A stretch of 64,000 nucleotides of DNA from Pseudorasbora parva (taxonomy: Eukaryota; Chordata; Actinopteri; Cypriniformes; Gobionidae). The position numbers were made by a program, and so were the translations under genes. How positions within the stretch are numbered: the first letter of the stretch is position 1; each line of letters begins with the position of its first letter. The notes under the pieces were generated by a model. It did not search any database. It was not told the DNA's origin and saw only the letters and a list, made by a program, of their open reading frames with translations. The DNA lies in the NCBI RefSeq assembly GCF_024679245.1, contig NC_090176.1:45403086-45467085 (forward strand), in the 5' to 3' direction. Positions 13,971-27,831 of the stretch are shown piece after piece.

Positions 13971-15369
13971 AACTTTTTTAACAAATCAAAAACTGAAAAA
14001 TTGGGCGTGCAAAATTATTTGGCCAAACTCTCTCCAGAAGTTCAGTGAGGATCTCTGAATGATCGAATGTTGACCTAAATGACTAATGATGATAAATAGA
14101 ATCCACCTGTGTGTAATCAAGTCTCTGTATAAATGCACCTGCACTGTGATAGTCTCAGAGGTCCGTTTAAAGTGCAGAGAGCATCATGAAGAACAAGGAA
14201 CACACCAGGCAGGTCCGAGATACTGTTGTGGAGAAGTTTAAAGCCGGATTTGGATACATTTGGATAGATTTCCCAAGTTTTAAACATCCCAAGTAGCACT
14301 GTGCAAGCGATAATATTGAAATGGAAGGAGTATCAGACCACTGCAAATCTGTCAAGACCTGGTCGTCCCTCTAAACTTTCAGCTCATACAAGGAGAAGAC
14401 TGATCAGAGATGCAGCCAAGAGGCCCATGATCACACTGGATGAACTGCAGAGATCTACAGCGGAGGTGGGAGACAATCAGTCGTATACTGCACAAATCTG
14501 GCCTTTATGGAAGAGTGGCAAGAAGAAAGCCATTTCTTAAAGATATCCATAAAAATTGTTGTTTAAAGTTTGCCACAAGCCACCTGGGAGACACCAAACA
14601 TGTGGAAAAAGGTGCTCTGGTCAGATGAAACCAAAATTGAACTTTTTGGCAACAATGCAAAACGTAATGTTTGGCGTAAAAGCAACAAAACTCACCACCC
14701 TGAACACACCATCCCCACTGTCAAACATGGTTGCGGCAGCATCATGGTGTGGGGCTGCTTTTCTTCAGCAGGGACAGGGAAGATGGTTAAAATTGATGGG
14801 AAGATGGATGGAGCCAAATACAGGACCATTCTGGAAGAAAACCTGATGGAGTCTGCAAAAGACCTGAGACTGGGACGGAGATTTGTCTTCCAACAAGACA
14901 ATGATCCAAAACATAAAGCAAAATCTACAATGGAATGGTTCAAAAATAAACATATCCAGGTGTTAGAATGGCCAAGTCAAAGTCCAGACCTGAATCCAAC
15001 CGAGAATCTGTGGAAAGAACTGAAAACTGCGGTTCACAAACGCTCTCCATCCAACCTCACTGAGCTCGAGCTGTTCTGCAAGGAAAAAATGGTCTCTCGA
15101 TGTGCAAAACTGATAGAGACATACCCCTAGCGACTTACAGCTGTAATCGCAGCAAAAGGTGGTACTACAAAGTATTAACTTAAGGGGGCCGAATGATTTT
15201 GCATGCCCAATTTTCAGTTTTTGATTTGTTTAAAAAGTTTGAAATATCTAATAAATTTCGTTCCACTTCATGATTGTGAAAATTACAGTTTTATATCATG
15301 TTTGAAGCCTGGAATGTGGCAAAAGGTTGCAAAGTTCAAGGGGGCCGAATACTTTCGCAAGGAACTGTA
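13971..15369 (+). mobile_element. Tc1/mariner-like transposon with inner and outer terminal repeats
   Basis: The right terminus has two direct-repeat blocks, inner GGGGCCGAATGATTTTGCATG (in part) at about 15186 and outer GGGGCCGAATACTTTCGCAAG at about 15342, ending TGTA. This IR/DR layout is typical of fish Tc1 elements such as the Sleeping Beauty type. On the left only the inner block is found (GGGCGTGCAAAATTATTTGGCC in part, about 14002), so the outer left end is lost. The transposase inside is on the same strand and broken. Confidence 0.85.
14186..15130 (+). pseudogene. Tc1 transposase, frameshifted
   Basis: DDE transposase of the Tc1 family. The N-terminal DNA-binding part starts with ATG at 14186 (MKNKEHTRQVRDTVVEKF) but runs into a stop and continues in other frames. 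The GRPSKLS linker and second helix-turn-helix lie in the 14301-14540 frame. From 14570 a 186-residue frame holds the catalytic domain: the first Asp in SDET, the GCGSIMVWGCF block, the second Asp in FQQDNDPKH, and the Glu in DLNPTENLW. All three acidic residues are therefore present, but the N-terminus is disrupted, so no active enzyme would be made. The frame ends at TAG after 15130. Confidence 0.88.
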
Positions 15370-15444
15370 GTTTTTACTACTTTAAAACTTTATTAAATTA
15401 TTATGGGATCTCATTAATTCAGTGTTTTCAGATTATTTACTTAA

Positions 15445-16626
15445 AGGGGGGGGGGGGGGGGTGAAATGCTGTTTCATGCATACTGAGCTTTTTACACCTT
15501 TAAAGACTTGGATTCCCATCCTAAACATAGACAAAGTTTCAAAAACTAATGTTGGACGTTTGATGGAGTATTTCTGTGTTAAATATACTCCTTCCGGTTT
15601 CTCACAAGTTTCGGAGAGTTTTTTTTTGAGTTGAGGTCCACTTGACGTTAATAGAACGGAAGGTCCTTGTATGGGCCGTACGGGCTCTTCTCCCGGTAGG
15701 GTGCGCGCGCGCGTCACTAGAGCGAGAGAGAGGATATGCACGCCGTAAACACTGCTCTCGCGCCGCCCTCCACTTTATTCCTATGGGTGACGTCGAGCGA
15801 CTTCAACACTTCAGCACAGCATTCCGGGAAGGCAGCGCTGCATTTGAACCGATTTGAACGCAGAAATTATGGGAAGCTTCAAAGCATCGCTTCAGTCACG
15901 TTTCAAAGTGGATTTCCACGGCCACTGCTGTCACAGGACTTCAACAAATCATACCAAAGAAGTGTGTTTTTGACGGAGTGGTCCCAGCGATAAAGGTTCG
16001 GTCCTGCTTTGGAAGCAGCCGGTGAGTAAATCTGCTTCAAATGTCTGTGCTGTTGGCTATCGTCGCGTGAGTAAACATCAGTAAACGACACGATCGCGTG
16101 CTTCGTCATTCAAATGCGCTAACGGTTACTCCATTGTTGTTCTATGTATAACGTTACACTAGTCTGACTCTTGCTACTTCTAAGGTCTAGTCGCATACAA
16201 TAGTCCATAAACTGAATCATGTCCTCATAAACTGCTTGTAAAGACATAGAAATGTTGACAGGCCCCTAAATACAGTAACGTTAAATACCACAGAGACGGA
16301 CGTCCTGATGTTGCCGTTTCTCCTGTTCAATTTATTTCTGCCTCAGATTTGATTCTGGATCATTATCTGTATTAGCTGAGATAGCCATGGGTTTCTCCAC
16401 GCTTGAAGACGTCACCGCTTTGTTTGCGATCGTCATTCTTTAGCTCTGCCCACACGATACGCCTCCAGGCGCTCGTTTTTTTCCGGAAAGACTCGGTACA
16501 GCCTATATTTCTTTTATAAATATGATAAAATGAAAGACTTTTCAGAGATATGAAGGATACAATACTACTCTATAGGTACTCAAGATTGACATGAGATTGA
16601 CTGAAACTGAGTGTTTCACCCCCCCT
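15445..16626. mobile_element. Kolobok-like non-autonomous element, copy 1
   Basis: Begins AGGGGGGG...GTGAAATGCTGTTTCA and ends TGAAACACT-complement...CACCCCCCCT, with TTAA on both sides (15441-15444 and 16627-16630). A TTAA target duplication with RRGG/CCYY ends fits the Kolobok superfamily; piggyBac also uses TTAA but usually has CCC ends. Length is 1182 bp and no transposase is seen. A second copy at 30628-31819 matches over essentially the full length, so these are two members of one family. The short coding frames inside occur in both copies but have changed differently, so they are not conserved as protein. Confidence 0.75.
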
Positions 16627-16630
16627 TTAA

Positions 16631-18130
16631 AAATAGTTTCTGTAATCCATGTTCGCAACAAACAAATGCTGACAAACCACCAAACTACTAATTCCGTGGA
16701 TCAACCACGGTCTGTAATGTCAGTTGTAGTTCGTAGGCCTACCTGTTAATGAGGCGACATTCTGGAACTGCCGTCTCTACAGAGAGCGGACACAGCCACA
16801 GACTTTGAGAGATGCTGCGGAGCGAGCAGGAAAACACAGAACGGATTAGCGGAATTAGTGGATTTTTAGCGGGACAGAGCGCCTTTAAGGGAATCCCCTG
16901 GGGGTGAGGAAGGGGGCAAGAGGGGCACCTTAGCCAATGAGGGCAGAGGGGCAGTGGCTCTAGCCACCGGGCCAACCCCCTGTGCACAGCCCTGGTACAA
17001 ACCTTTTAGACCATGCGCCAGACGTGGCAACCGTTTTATCCGTCTTTAAACTAGCAACAATAGATTCAGACACACCCTATGTGCACCTGCGCCATGCGCT
17101 TCAGACCATGTGCTCAGATCGTTAAAATAGGGCCCTTAGACTCAATAAAGGATGGTCACAACTAAATAAATTTATATAAGATAAATCCTTTATATAATTT
17201 ATGCTGTCACACTAAATTCAGTCAGATTGCTTTCCTTATTTTAGAAAATAAAAATTCAAAGGCTCTCTATACCAACTATAGCGTTAATGCTTCAGGAACA
17301 TACATTTTACCTGCTATTGGCACATCATGGAGAGAAGGAAGCAGAGCTTCTTTTTGGACTTTTATTTACCTCTCTTTTTCGAAGCATGTAATGAAATGTT
17401 TTTCCATAGTGACGGTGAGTCATCGCTGGTACTGTGGAAAAGGGCAGATGCTGTAAATCCAGTCATGGTGCGCTAGTGAAATGCCAGCAGTGAGCTGGAT
17501 GATCCGTGTTTTTAAGCAGAGGAAGGTGCCTCTGCCTGCAGCTCATTAATGACACTAATGGAGTTGTTTATAAGCCAGTGACTCATGATAACAAGCATAA
17601 ACAAAACATCTCATTTACATCATTCTCGTCTCCCATCACTCCTTGGCAGAATCTGAGCTTCGTCGCTGACAACAGTCTCTTATCCAGCTCTCGTGCAAGA
17701 GCCACATGTGTAGAGCAGCTCGTTTCTTCTCTCTGCTGCAAGGCTAGGCAAGTTTATTTATGTAGCATGCTTCATACACAAGTTCTTTGTATTATTAATT
17801 CGGATTATGTCATTCCCAATTCTTCATGGGATTGTTATTTATTCTCTAGCTAAAGATGTTTTGTATAAAGTCTTGTTTTCAGTTCTCTAGGCCTTATAGT
17901 GTTTCACTACAGGCATATACATTAAGTTGTTGTTTGTTCTGGGAACATTTATGAATGTCACCGTTGTTGTAGCGAGACCTGACACACATCACTGAGAGCA
18001 TCAGTAGGGCTCATGGGACATGTTGCGTTTTGTTCACCCGGACTAGATGGAGAATGGTGGATGATTTGACATTGGGGCTGAGGCTGCAAAGCTGTCACAA
18101 CGCTAGAATTTCAATAGTCTTCAGTAAACT
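16631..18130. other. slc4a3: slc4a3 intron segment
   Basis: No gene recognised. About 17480-17600 is low in repeats and holds TAAT-core sequences (CTCATTAATGACACTAATGG). It could be conserved non-coding DNA, but nothing in the sequence proves it. 17030-17150 resembles the edge of a decayed DNA element (phrase AAAATAGGGCCCTTAG, similar to one near 34480). Confidence 0.4.
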
Positions 18131-18134
18131 AAAC

Positions 18135-18151
18135 AAACACACACACACACA

Positions 18152-18231
<80 letters not shown>
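18135..18231. repeat. (CA)n / (CGCA)n compound microsatellite
   Basis: CA dinucleotides, then a run of CGCA units, then CA again. Directly read. Confidence 0.95.
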
Positions 18232-18233
<2 letters not shown>

Positions 18234-18235
18234 GG

Positions 18236-18500
18236 GACTCTCCATAGGCGTAATGGTTTTCATACTGTACAAACCGTATTTTCTATCCCCTTACACTGCC
18301 CCTGCCCCTAAACCTACCCATCACAGGAAACATTCTGCATTTTTACTTTCTCAAAAAAAACATCATTTAGTATGTTTTTAAGGCCGTTTGATTTATGAGG
18401 ACATTTGATATGTCCTCATAAACCACATTTATAGTGTAATACCAGTGTAATACCCATGTAGTTATACAAATTTGTGTCCTCATAAACCACATAAACAGGC
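18236..18500 (+). repeat. Dispersed repeat beside the microsatellite (family copy 1)
   Basis: Contains the phrases CATACTGTACAAACCGTATT, CCCTAAACCTACCCATCACA and GAAACATTCTGCATTTTTAC, and a GAGGACA / TGTCCTCATAAACC part. The same phrases recur in the same orientation near 35483-35890, 50040-50270 and 50320-50640. Three of the four copies adjoin or contain a CA/GT array, so the family may seed or carry microsatellites. Confidence 0.75.
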
Positions 18501-19718
18501 TCACACACACACTTTTGGATTTTTAGGAACACCTGTTTAATTTCTCATTAATGCAATTATCTAATCAACCCATCACATGGCAGTTGCTTTAATGCATTTA
18601 GGGGTGTGGTCCTGGTCAAGACAATCTCCTGAACTCCAAACTGAATGTCAGAATGGGAAAAAAAGGTGATTTAAGCACTTTTGAGCGTGGCATGGTTGTT
18701 GGTGCCAGACGGGCCGGTCTGAGTATTTCACAATCTGCTCAGTTACTGGGATTTTCACGCACAACCACTTCAAGGGTTTACAAAGAATGAGAACAAAGAG
18801 TGAAAAGGGAAAAACACCCAGTATGTGGCAGTCTTGTGGGCGAAAATGCCTTGTTGATGCTTGAGGTCAGAGGAGAATGGGCCGACTGATTCAAGCTGAT
18901 AGAAGAGCAACTTTGACTGAAATAACCACTCATTACAACTGAGGTATACAGCAAAGCATTTGTGAAGCCACAACACGCACAACCTTGAGGCGGATGGGCT
19001 ACAACAGCAGAAGACCCCACCGGGTACCACTCATTTCCACTACAAATAGGAAAAAGAGGCTATAATTTGCACTAGCTCACCAAAATTGGACAATTGAAGA
19101 CTGGAAAAATTTTGCCTGGTCTGATGAGTTTCGATTTCTGTCGAGACATTTAGATGGTAGAGTCAGAATTTGGCATAAACAGAATGAGAACATGGATCCA
19201 TCATGCCTTGTTACCACTGTGCAGGCTGGTGGTGGTGGTGTAATGGTGTGGGGGATGTTTTCTTGGCACACTTTAGGCCCCTTAGTGCCATTTGGACATC
19301 GTTTAAATGCCACGGCCTACCTGAGCATTGTTTCTGACCATGTCCATCCCTTTATGACCACCATTTACCCATCTTCTGATGGCTACTTCCAGCAGGATAA
19401 TGCACCATGTCACAAAGCTCGAATCATTTCAAATTGGTTTCTTGAACATGACAATGAGTTCACTGTACTAAAATGACCCCCACAATCACCAGATCTCAAC
19501 CCAATAGAGCATATTTGAGCTTTGTGCTCTGGATGTGCATCCCACAAATCTCCATTAACTGCAAGATGCTGTCCTATCAATATGGGCAAACATTTCTAAA
19601 GAATGCTTTCAGCAGCTTGTTGAATCAATGCCACGTAGAATTAAGACAGTTCTGAAGGCGAAAGAGGGTCAAGCAGAGTATTAGTATGGTGTTCCTAATA
19701 ATCCTTTAGGTGAGTGTA
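18501..19718 (+). mobile_element. Tc1/mariner-like transposon (second type)
   Basis: The left end, TTTTGGATTTTTAGGAACACC, is the imperfect complement of the right end GGTGTTCCTAATAATCCTTT followed by AGGTGAGTGTAT. The outermost left bases have been altered next to the CA-rich sequence. It encodes one broken transposase on the same strand. Confidence 0.85.
18653..19655 (+). pseudogene. Tc1 transposase with several stops
   Basis: Starts MGKKGDLSTFERGMVVGAR (18653). It continues through a helix-turn-helix (LSISQSAQLLGFSRTTTSRV) and then meets a stop at about 18790. The catalytic domain is readable: Asp in AWSDEFRF (about 19115), GGGGVMVWGMFSW, Asp in YFQQDNAPCHKA, then a TGA in place of a codon just before SPDLNPIEH, which still holds the catalytic Glu. 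A further stop follows. The length is close to full for the family but the gene is dead. Confidence 0.88.
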
Positions 19719-22700
19719 TATAAATTATATACAATACTGAAAAATCACCAAATTTTTTTTATTACAATTTCTAAATTTCATAACATTAAGATTTCTACTT
19801 CCTTACATTAAAATGACATGTGCTACTTTAATTGCACTTCAGTTCTGAATGGGGTAATCCTGGTATAAGTGTTAGTAAGGGATTGGCTTTCTCTGTTCTT
19901 GACTGCCTGAAAAGGTCACTTTTCACTTTTGGGATATAGTGGGACTGTGAGAAAGAATGAGTATCCTGTACTTACACAAAGAGCTCAGGTGGGCCTCCAC
20001 AGTCACCTAATACCCGACCAGTCTTAGCAGGCATACCTGCACCTTTAGCCTGCACTACGAGCATAGCTCCGTGAACACTCTTTATCAAGCAGCCTTTTTT
20101 CAACTCAGTTTGGAGTTCAGACAAAGAATAAGTGTAAGTGGTTCTGCCCACAACACTCTGAGCAGGATTCAAATCAGCATTTCCGGCATGGGAGTCAGGC
20201 ACACTAACAAAGACGATAAAGAACACAGCCTATAGCTTCAGTCTCTATCGCGCCTCTTGAGGCCAGGGGAGAAGTTAACTCGCACAACTCTTACTAGCTG
20301 GCCTAGATAAGATGCAGTTCACATCCATGAGTTTTTTGAGGCACGATGAGGCAAAGGATGAGACCCACAATAGAATATAAATAGTATGGGTACCTCTCAA
20401 GTTGATACTTGAGATAAACATGTAATGAAATGCAGTGTCAGAAGCACTAAATTCAGGCTTGATTCAATACCTGAAAGTTGTCTGATTGAAAGCAGCTGCT
20501 TTGGAACACCTGTATGTATATTTATTGTGCTTGATCTGTGAAGAGCATTTGGGCCTTGAGGAAAACCACACAATGTGTTCTTTATTACTTAATGTTTACT
20601 TGAATAATTACTTAAAAAGGAATGTAAATTAAGGCAACATGCCACTGTTTTCTACAGTATTCTGGTTTTGTTTTGAAGCGGGGGAGTCTGGTTATAGGTT
20701 TGTTCACGGAGCTTACTATTACTATTATTTATAAGAAGTGAAACGGCTTCTTAAACGAGGAAATTTGTTGGCGGGACTTGATTTTGCCCATGGGGTACTG
20801 ATTGGATCGTTGGATAGTTGTAGTTTGTTACTTCTCTGAGAACTATTGGTTAAAAGAACCGCTTTATTAGTGTCATTTGTTCACGTAACTTTTTTGTGAA
20901 TTGAACTAGACTAGTCACACAATATGTTTTTGATTTGATATAGAGAATCGGATCTTATGAGTCATTTGTTCGGGAATCAGACTCCACTGGTTGTGCTGTA
21001 TCTGTTTGATTCACAAAAAAATAACCTGTTCATGTCATTTGTTTATGAATCGAAATCAGTCTAGTCACGTGATAGTTAGCGCTGTTTAAATCAATGAAAT
21101 TAACTGACAAAAGTAATTTGCTTGTGAATCATACTTCAGTGGTAACATCATATATTTGCGTTTGTATGCAGCACGCGACAATTCTGTTGACATCTCAAAA
21201 GTAAGATGTTTCTTCTCATGTTTGCAGCTTCACACAGGTTTTTAAGTGCTTCACATTCAATACAGATGGCAAACTCAAATTCACAAGATCACTCTAAAAT
21301 GCGGGACAGGAAATGCACGCCATTAATTTACTTTTCTCTTTATTTTTATATAATTTCACTGCATTGGCTATTGAAATGTTGGTATTGTGACAGCTATTAG
21401 TATCTCGACAGGTCAGGCAACCTCCCATGACGTATGTAACTCTATCTACCGTTTACCCAGAGCTCTTGCTAACAGAGAGCAAACATCTGCCAGCTCTCAC
21501 TGAATTCACATTGTCATTCTGTTCACCTCGCAGTTGAAATAAAGAGAAATGCAGTCCGTAACCTTTATTGGGAGCGCTTGCACTCAGTCTCACTCAAGCC
21601 ATTAACATGTGCACAATTAGAGAATTGCAAGAGCAAATGCTGTTTGGGTCTTTCGTTTTCAATAAATACAGAAACAGTGGGAAATGCTGTTCAAAAAGTA
21701 CTAATTCTAAAAACGCTGCCATTGTATGTTTTGTTCTTTTGTTACATTATGTTAATTAAGAAGGGGCAATCACAGAAGAGAAACAGAATGAGTGAGGGAG
21801 AGGTAACTGAACAGAGAGGTAGAGAAAAGGGATAACGTTACATCATGAAAACATGACCAGATTTTACCTCAATGTCATCCTTAAATGATATATCTTAAAT
21901 ATGCAACATATAGCCTATAGCACAACCGGATGGGCTGGTTAAGCAGAACTGACAGAATTCTTTCAGTCCCCTCCCCGATGTCATCCTGTTTGAAATGGCA
22001 ACTACAAACACGGTTTTTAAGACTTTCCATTATGGTGTTCATTGCATATTTACGATTCTTTGCAGCCCTTAGCCACTGCCTACAACATGCTGGACCCTTT
22101 AATTTAAACCAAAAATAACATACTCCCGCTAAATTAAAAATGTTACTCTTTGAATTCTTGCACACAGAAACAATACAAGTCGAGACCATTAGGACTAAAA
22201 GTTTGCTACTAGGACTAAGGTATTTCCTACTAAAGCAAGGCAGTGTGAATATCATTAATATTGCAGACTGCACTGCGAATTCTGCTAAAGATAAGTGCCA
22301 TCAAACCACCGTAGGAACATTCCCCAGGGACTTTGGGATGGTACTATGTGTGTTTCGAGTGCAGGAACCAGGATGTAAATTAAGTTCTGAGTACACATTT
22401 CACCCTTAGAAAGTCCCTACTCACGAGGTTGCAGTTTTCAGAGTTCAGCAATTTCCCGGGGTGAGACCATGATTGGATGAGTTCATGCAGCATTTTATTT
22501 CAACCGACCATTTCTAAAAATTGCGGTGCGTGCTGTAGGAGTTGTTTGCTATTCGAAATCAAAAGTTTAAATAAAAAATGTCTGATTGTCAGACAACGAA
22601 GTTCAGGCTTTATTAAGCTTATATGCGGAAGACGAAATCCAGTGGGAACTGGAAAGTTGCACACAGTCCTACGTCACTGGACTGATTTGTCTAATCTTCA

Positions 22701-24229
22701 TGGTAATTTAGACTGCGATAGAAGCGCAGACAGCAACAGGTCTTGGGGAAAACAAGTTCCTGTTCTCACCTAGATTTCATGTGAGGCATATCTCAAACAT
22801 TCCCAGTAGCAGACTAGCGAGAGTGGCCTTGGACTGCAACATGCCTAGTGCATTATGGGTGTTGAGCTTTTCCTGTCTATTTGGCAAAAGGGATGACAGC
22901 AGCCTTTTTTTCTCTAGTCAGGAAGCACCGATTCAATTTGCCCCCCACCTTTCTACTGTATAGGCAGCCAAGTTTTATTGAAAGCGAGCATTTTGCAGGC
23001 AGTCAAGTACCCCTTTAAGAGGTTGTAAAAACGGCATGAAAAAGCAGAAATTGTGTGATACAGCAGAGGGGGCTTTCCCAGCATCCTCTCTGTTTCCTTC
23101 CCAAACTGGCTCATTTCCAAGTCTCCTGCACTGTCAGACAAAGCCGTTTATCATTTGACTTCACAGGTCAGTGTCTTCATTAAAGTCACCACTTCAGTGG
23201 TGATAAAAGAGCGGCACACAGCGTGCAGACATAAGAGAGCTTAATGAAATGTTGTCCTCATTAATTTACGCAAAGCCGATGGGCACAGACAACAAAGAAG
23301 ACTTTGTTTCCTTAATTAGTGCCTCATTCGTTCATCTCATTTCAGTTTTGCCGAATTTGCCCCATCTGCTCTGGTTAATTATGCCGAGGCCTGCCGTTTG
23401 CTCTCGCTTATTTTCCTGAAGAGTTATGGCAAATCTGGCTATTTTAAAAGAATTATGTTTGTTTTGATGCTTCAGGGTAAATGATAATTTGGCTTTTATG
23501 CTTGCAGAGTTCAGTTTTGCCGTTGTGTGTCTTGTTGGACATGACAGAGGTGCTGTTGAATGCAGTTGTGGTTGTTAATGGGGGCGCTACAGGGCTGCTG
23601 TCGACTTCCTGCTGACACCGTGACATTTACTCTAACTGATCTGTGAGCCTTGTAGCCTGTCAGCATGCTTTATCCCACCTGCTCTCTTCAAAGCCTTCTT
23701 CTAAGGAGCCAAATGTTAGATGCCTCCCATTGGTGGAACTGTGGGCGGGGCAATATGGGCAGCTAAAATATGATTGGTCCTTCCAGTGCCCCATTCATTG
23801 CTGAAGAGTTTTGTTTTATTTTGAACAAGATTTTAATGAGAAGATTTTAATGAATACTCATGATACTGTAAGATGTTAACAATGCAATCTTTGTGTTTTT
23901 AGAAGAAGATTATGCTTATAATCACACTTTTGTAAACTATAACCCGTTATCGTGAGCGTATAGAGAGAATCTGTTGAAGTACTTTGGAGAAACAGCCGCA
24001 TAGAGTGAGTGAGTGATGCTGTGAAACAGGTTCATTTAATAATCTTTTAGTCAACAGTACGAGTGTCATCGAGTTGTCATCATTTTGTACAGATCTGTAA
24101 TTTCCCTCAAATTCACTCTGGTTATGCCTAAACTTATATTTTCTGTTTTTCCAAAGTTACCAGCCATTCAGTATTTCCACTAGTCACAATTTTGACATCA
24201 ATACCATAAAATAATAATAATAATAATAA
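19719..24229. other. slc4a3: slc4a3 intron segment
   Basis: Largely non-coding. At 19972-20226 (-) there is an 84-codon open frame with a GTAAGT donor-like sequence directly after its last full codons (minus strand, about 19975). I do not recognise the protein. 20690-21150 has loosely repeated phrases of the type GAATC..ACT..CTGG and CATTTGTT, probably a decayed repeat. 23150-23470 is rich in unique sequence with TTAATTAG and TTAATTATG motifs and could be a conserved element. Confidence 0.4.
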
Positions 24230-25694
<1,465 letters not shown>

Positions 25695-25851
25695 GTTTTG
25701 TCGGAAGAAGAGAAGGGCTCCACAGCAGGACAGGAAGATGAGGAATGGGAGAAGGCCTTGTCTGTGGAGAGGTTTGGGGACATCATTACTGAGTCTGCCA
25801 TCAATGGCGCAGACAAAATGGGCCGCAGCTACAATGAGAAAGACTTTGAAT
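25695..25851 (+). CDS. slc4a3: slc4a3 exon, acidic N-terminal segment
   Basis: 157 bp, entered in phase 0 after GCAG and left in phase 1 at GAAT|GTAAGT. It encodes VLSEEEKGSTAGQEDEEWE followed by KALSVERFGDIITES and GRSYNEKDFE. The RFGDII and RSY(N/S)E.DFE blocks are landmarks shared by AE2 and AE3 N-termini. The split last codon (T + AT) becomes Tyr and leads into the His-rich segment of the next exon. This part of the protein is cytosolic and precedes the folded band-3 domain. Reading continues from the 3154 exon with no stop. Confidence is high that this is an AE-family exon. Confidence 0.92.
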
Positions 25852-26070
25852 GTAAGTACTGTCTGATGTAAATGTGCTCTACATTTTAAATAGTCATGGA
25901 CTTTGTAGCTTGTGTGCAAAAAATGCAAAGGAAAAACTTTTCCGTTTTTAGTACATTGTTGTTGTGTAGACATACCCTGAAAATGTTCTCAAAGTGTCAG
26001 AGAAAATTCCATGTTTACCTTCTAATACTGCAGAAGGTGTACAGAACATAGCAGCTCAGAAATACGGAGA
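25852..26070. other. slc4a3: slc4a3 intron, short unique stretch
   Basis: Donor GTAAGT at 25852. No feature before the nested transposon block that begins with the duplicated octamer at 26071. Confidence 0.5.
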
Positions 26071-26247
26071 AGACTTTTGGTAACACTTTATTTTAAGGTT
26101 CAGTTATTAACTATTAACTAGTTGCTTATTAGCATGCATATTACTAGGATATTGGCGGTTTATTAGTGCTTATAAAGCACACATTAATGCCTTATTCTGC
26201 ATGACCTTATTCTACATCCCTTAATCCTACCCAATACCTAAACTTAA

Positions 26248-27708
26248 AGGTCCACTGAAATCAAAATTTAAGTTTTTTAGCTTTTAGTATGACTGTGTTA
26301 GCCTTAAAAGTCATGAATAAGCTTGTATGTTCCAAAACTATGACATAATTTGCATTTAGGAGATATAAGCATTCAAAATGTACAGTCTGCCACTTCCGTT
26401 AAAACGAATCTCAGATATTGGTGACAACATCCTAGACATCACTTTCTCGTCAAATCTTCTGTCCAATCAAAATGCTCTCTAGAATCTAAAGCCCGCTCCC
26501 TTCGCTGCAGCTGAAATCAGTCAGTTATTTCACACATTTACTAATTTCTACATGGTGAAAGGCACTTAGTGCACTATATATGTGATAGGAAACGATTCAG
26601 TGTAAATATGCTTTCATTTGAGGTGAATGAAGTCTGTTTTCACGTTAGTTTCACACACTGCCTCAGCGCACACACCCCAACAGCTCTGGTCTAAATTTAG
26701 ACTACAGACACGAGAGCACAGCGCGGATCATATGCGTGAGTCGGTGCAGACAACAAACATATCAGACCCATTTTAATTCTTCACAGAATGCTGCATTTCA
26801 AAGCGATATGGAGATTATGATGGTAAAAAGTGTTAGAGGAAACTGGCTTTACCAAATAGAAAGGTCCACTCTTGCTCTCTAGTCAAACCATGGGTGTCGG
26901 AACCATTGTGTGTGGGTGGGACAAGACCCACCCACTTTTTAAGACCAATGATATTGGACCCACTCACTTTTATCGTCTCTAATTCAGCACGTCTGCTTAC
27001 ATTTACTACCCCTTAACCGAGAAACTTATTAAGAAACTTATTATTAAACACATGTTAAACGCTTTATTTCCCCTTTTCTAATATTTTCTATTTTTTATTG
27101 AAAATAAATACCTTTCCGATCTGATATGTGATGGGGAAAGGGAGTAGAGCGAGTGTGGCAAAAGGCGGATTCGAACATATGCTCGCGATATGCGTCCCCT
27201 ACTCTATAGCCATGGTAAATAATTCAATGATTTCTGTCAATTTGTCTGGCCCAATCAATCGTTTAGTAAACGGTACTTTTTCTGTCTGGATACGGAGCAT
27301 AAAAAACATGCAACTTGTTCATTATCATTATCTGTGAAACTGTTGATTTCTATGGCAGTTAAATGAATATAGCCTTTTTATTAGACTATTGGTATTGACT
27401 GGTTTGAGGTCTTTTTTGTTATAGGAAAGGGATATGGCTTAAAACGCACCATAATGCACGAAATCACATCTATGAAATCTTTTTTTTTCAGCAAAACTAT
27501 TTCCCCACCAATCACATTTTTCTTAGCCGCTACTGACCCACCCACTTTTTATTTGCTTCCGACGCCCATGAGTCAAACTATATATGAACGAAACGCTATT
27601 GGCTTTTTCAAAAAAGGGGAGGAGCTGCTAACAGCTGGACCCGTTTCAGGGGAAATTAAGTCAACACATTGAATAATGCGGCGCGTTTCAAGGCAGTTCA
27701 GTGGGCCT
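26248..27708. mobile_element. TTAA-targeting element, middle layer of the nest
   Basis: Ends AGGTCCACTGAA and TTCAGTGGGCCT are near-complementary and flanked by TTAA on both sides (26244-26247 and 27709-27712). TTAA duplications point to Kolobok or piggyBac. No transposase is present. About 780 bp without the inner insertion. Confidence 0.85.
26889..27570. mobile_element. hAT-type element, innermost layer of the nest
   Basis: Ends CATGGGTGTCGGAA and TTCCGACGCCCATG pair with one mismatch. The octamer AGTCAAAC is repeated exactly at 26881-26888 and 27571-27578. 682 bp, no convincing ORF. Just inside, the CCACCCACTTTTTA phrase occurs at both ends in direct orientation. Confidence 0.85.
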
Positions 27709-27831
27709 TTAAATCCTACAAAAAAATCCCTTACTAACTATTAATAAGCAGTAAATTATGAGTTTTTTTTAGGCAAAAGTCTTGGTTAATAGTGAATATG
27801 TGTTCCCATGCTAAAGTGTAACCAGACTTTT

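Larger units (their letters stand above)
26079..27823. mobile_element. hAT-type element with perfect 8-bp duplication, outer shell of a nest
   Basis: The ends GGTAACACTTTA and TAAAGTGTAACC are near complements. The identical octamer AGACTTTT is found at 26071-26078 and 27824-27831. An 8-bp duplication fits hAT (or P/Merlin) transposition. Without the inner insertion the element is only about 280 bp, so it is a MITE-sized non-autonomous copy. No ORF. Confidence 0.85.
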
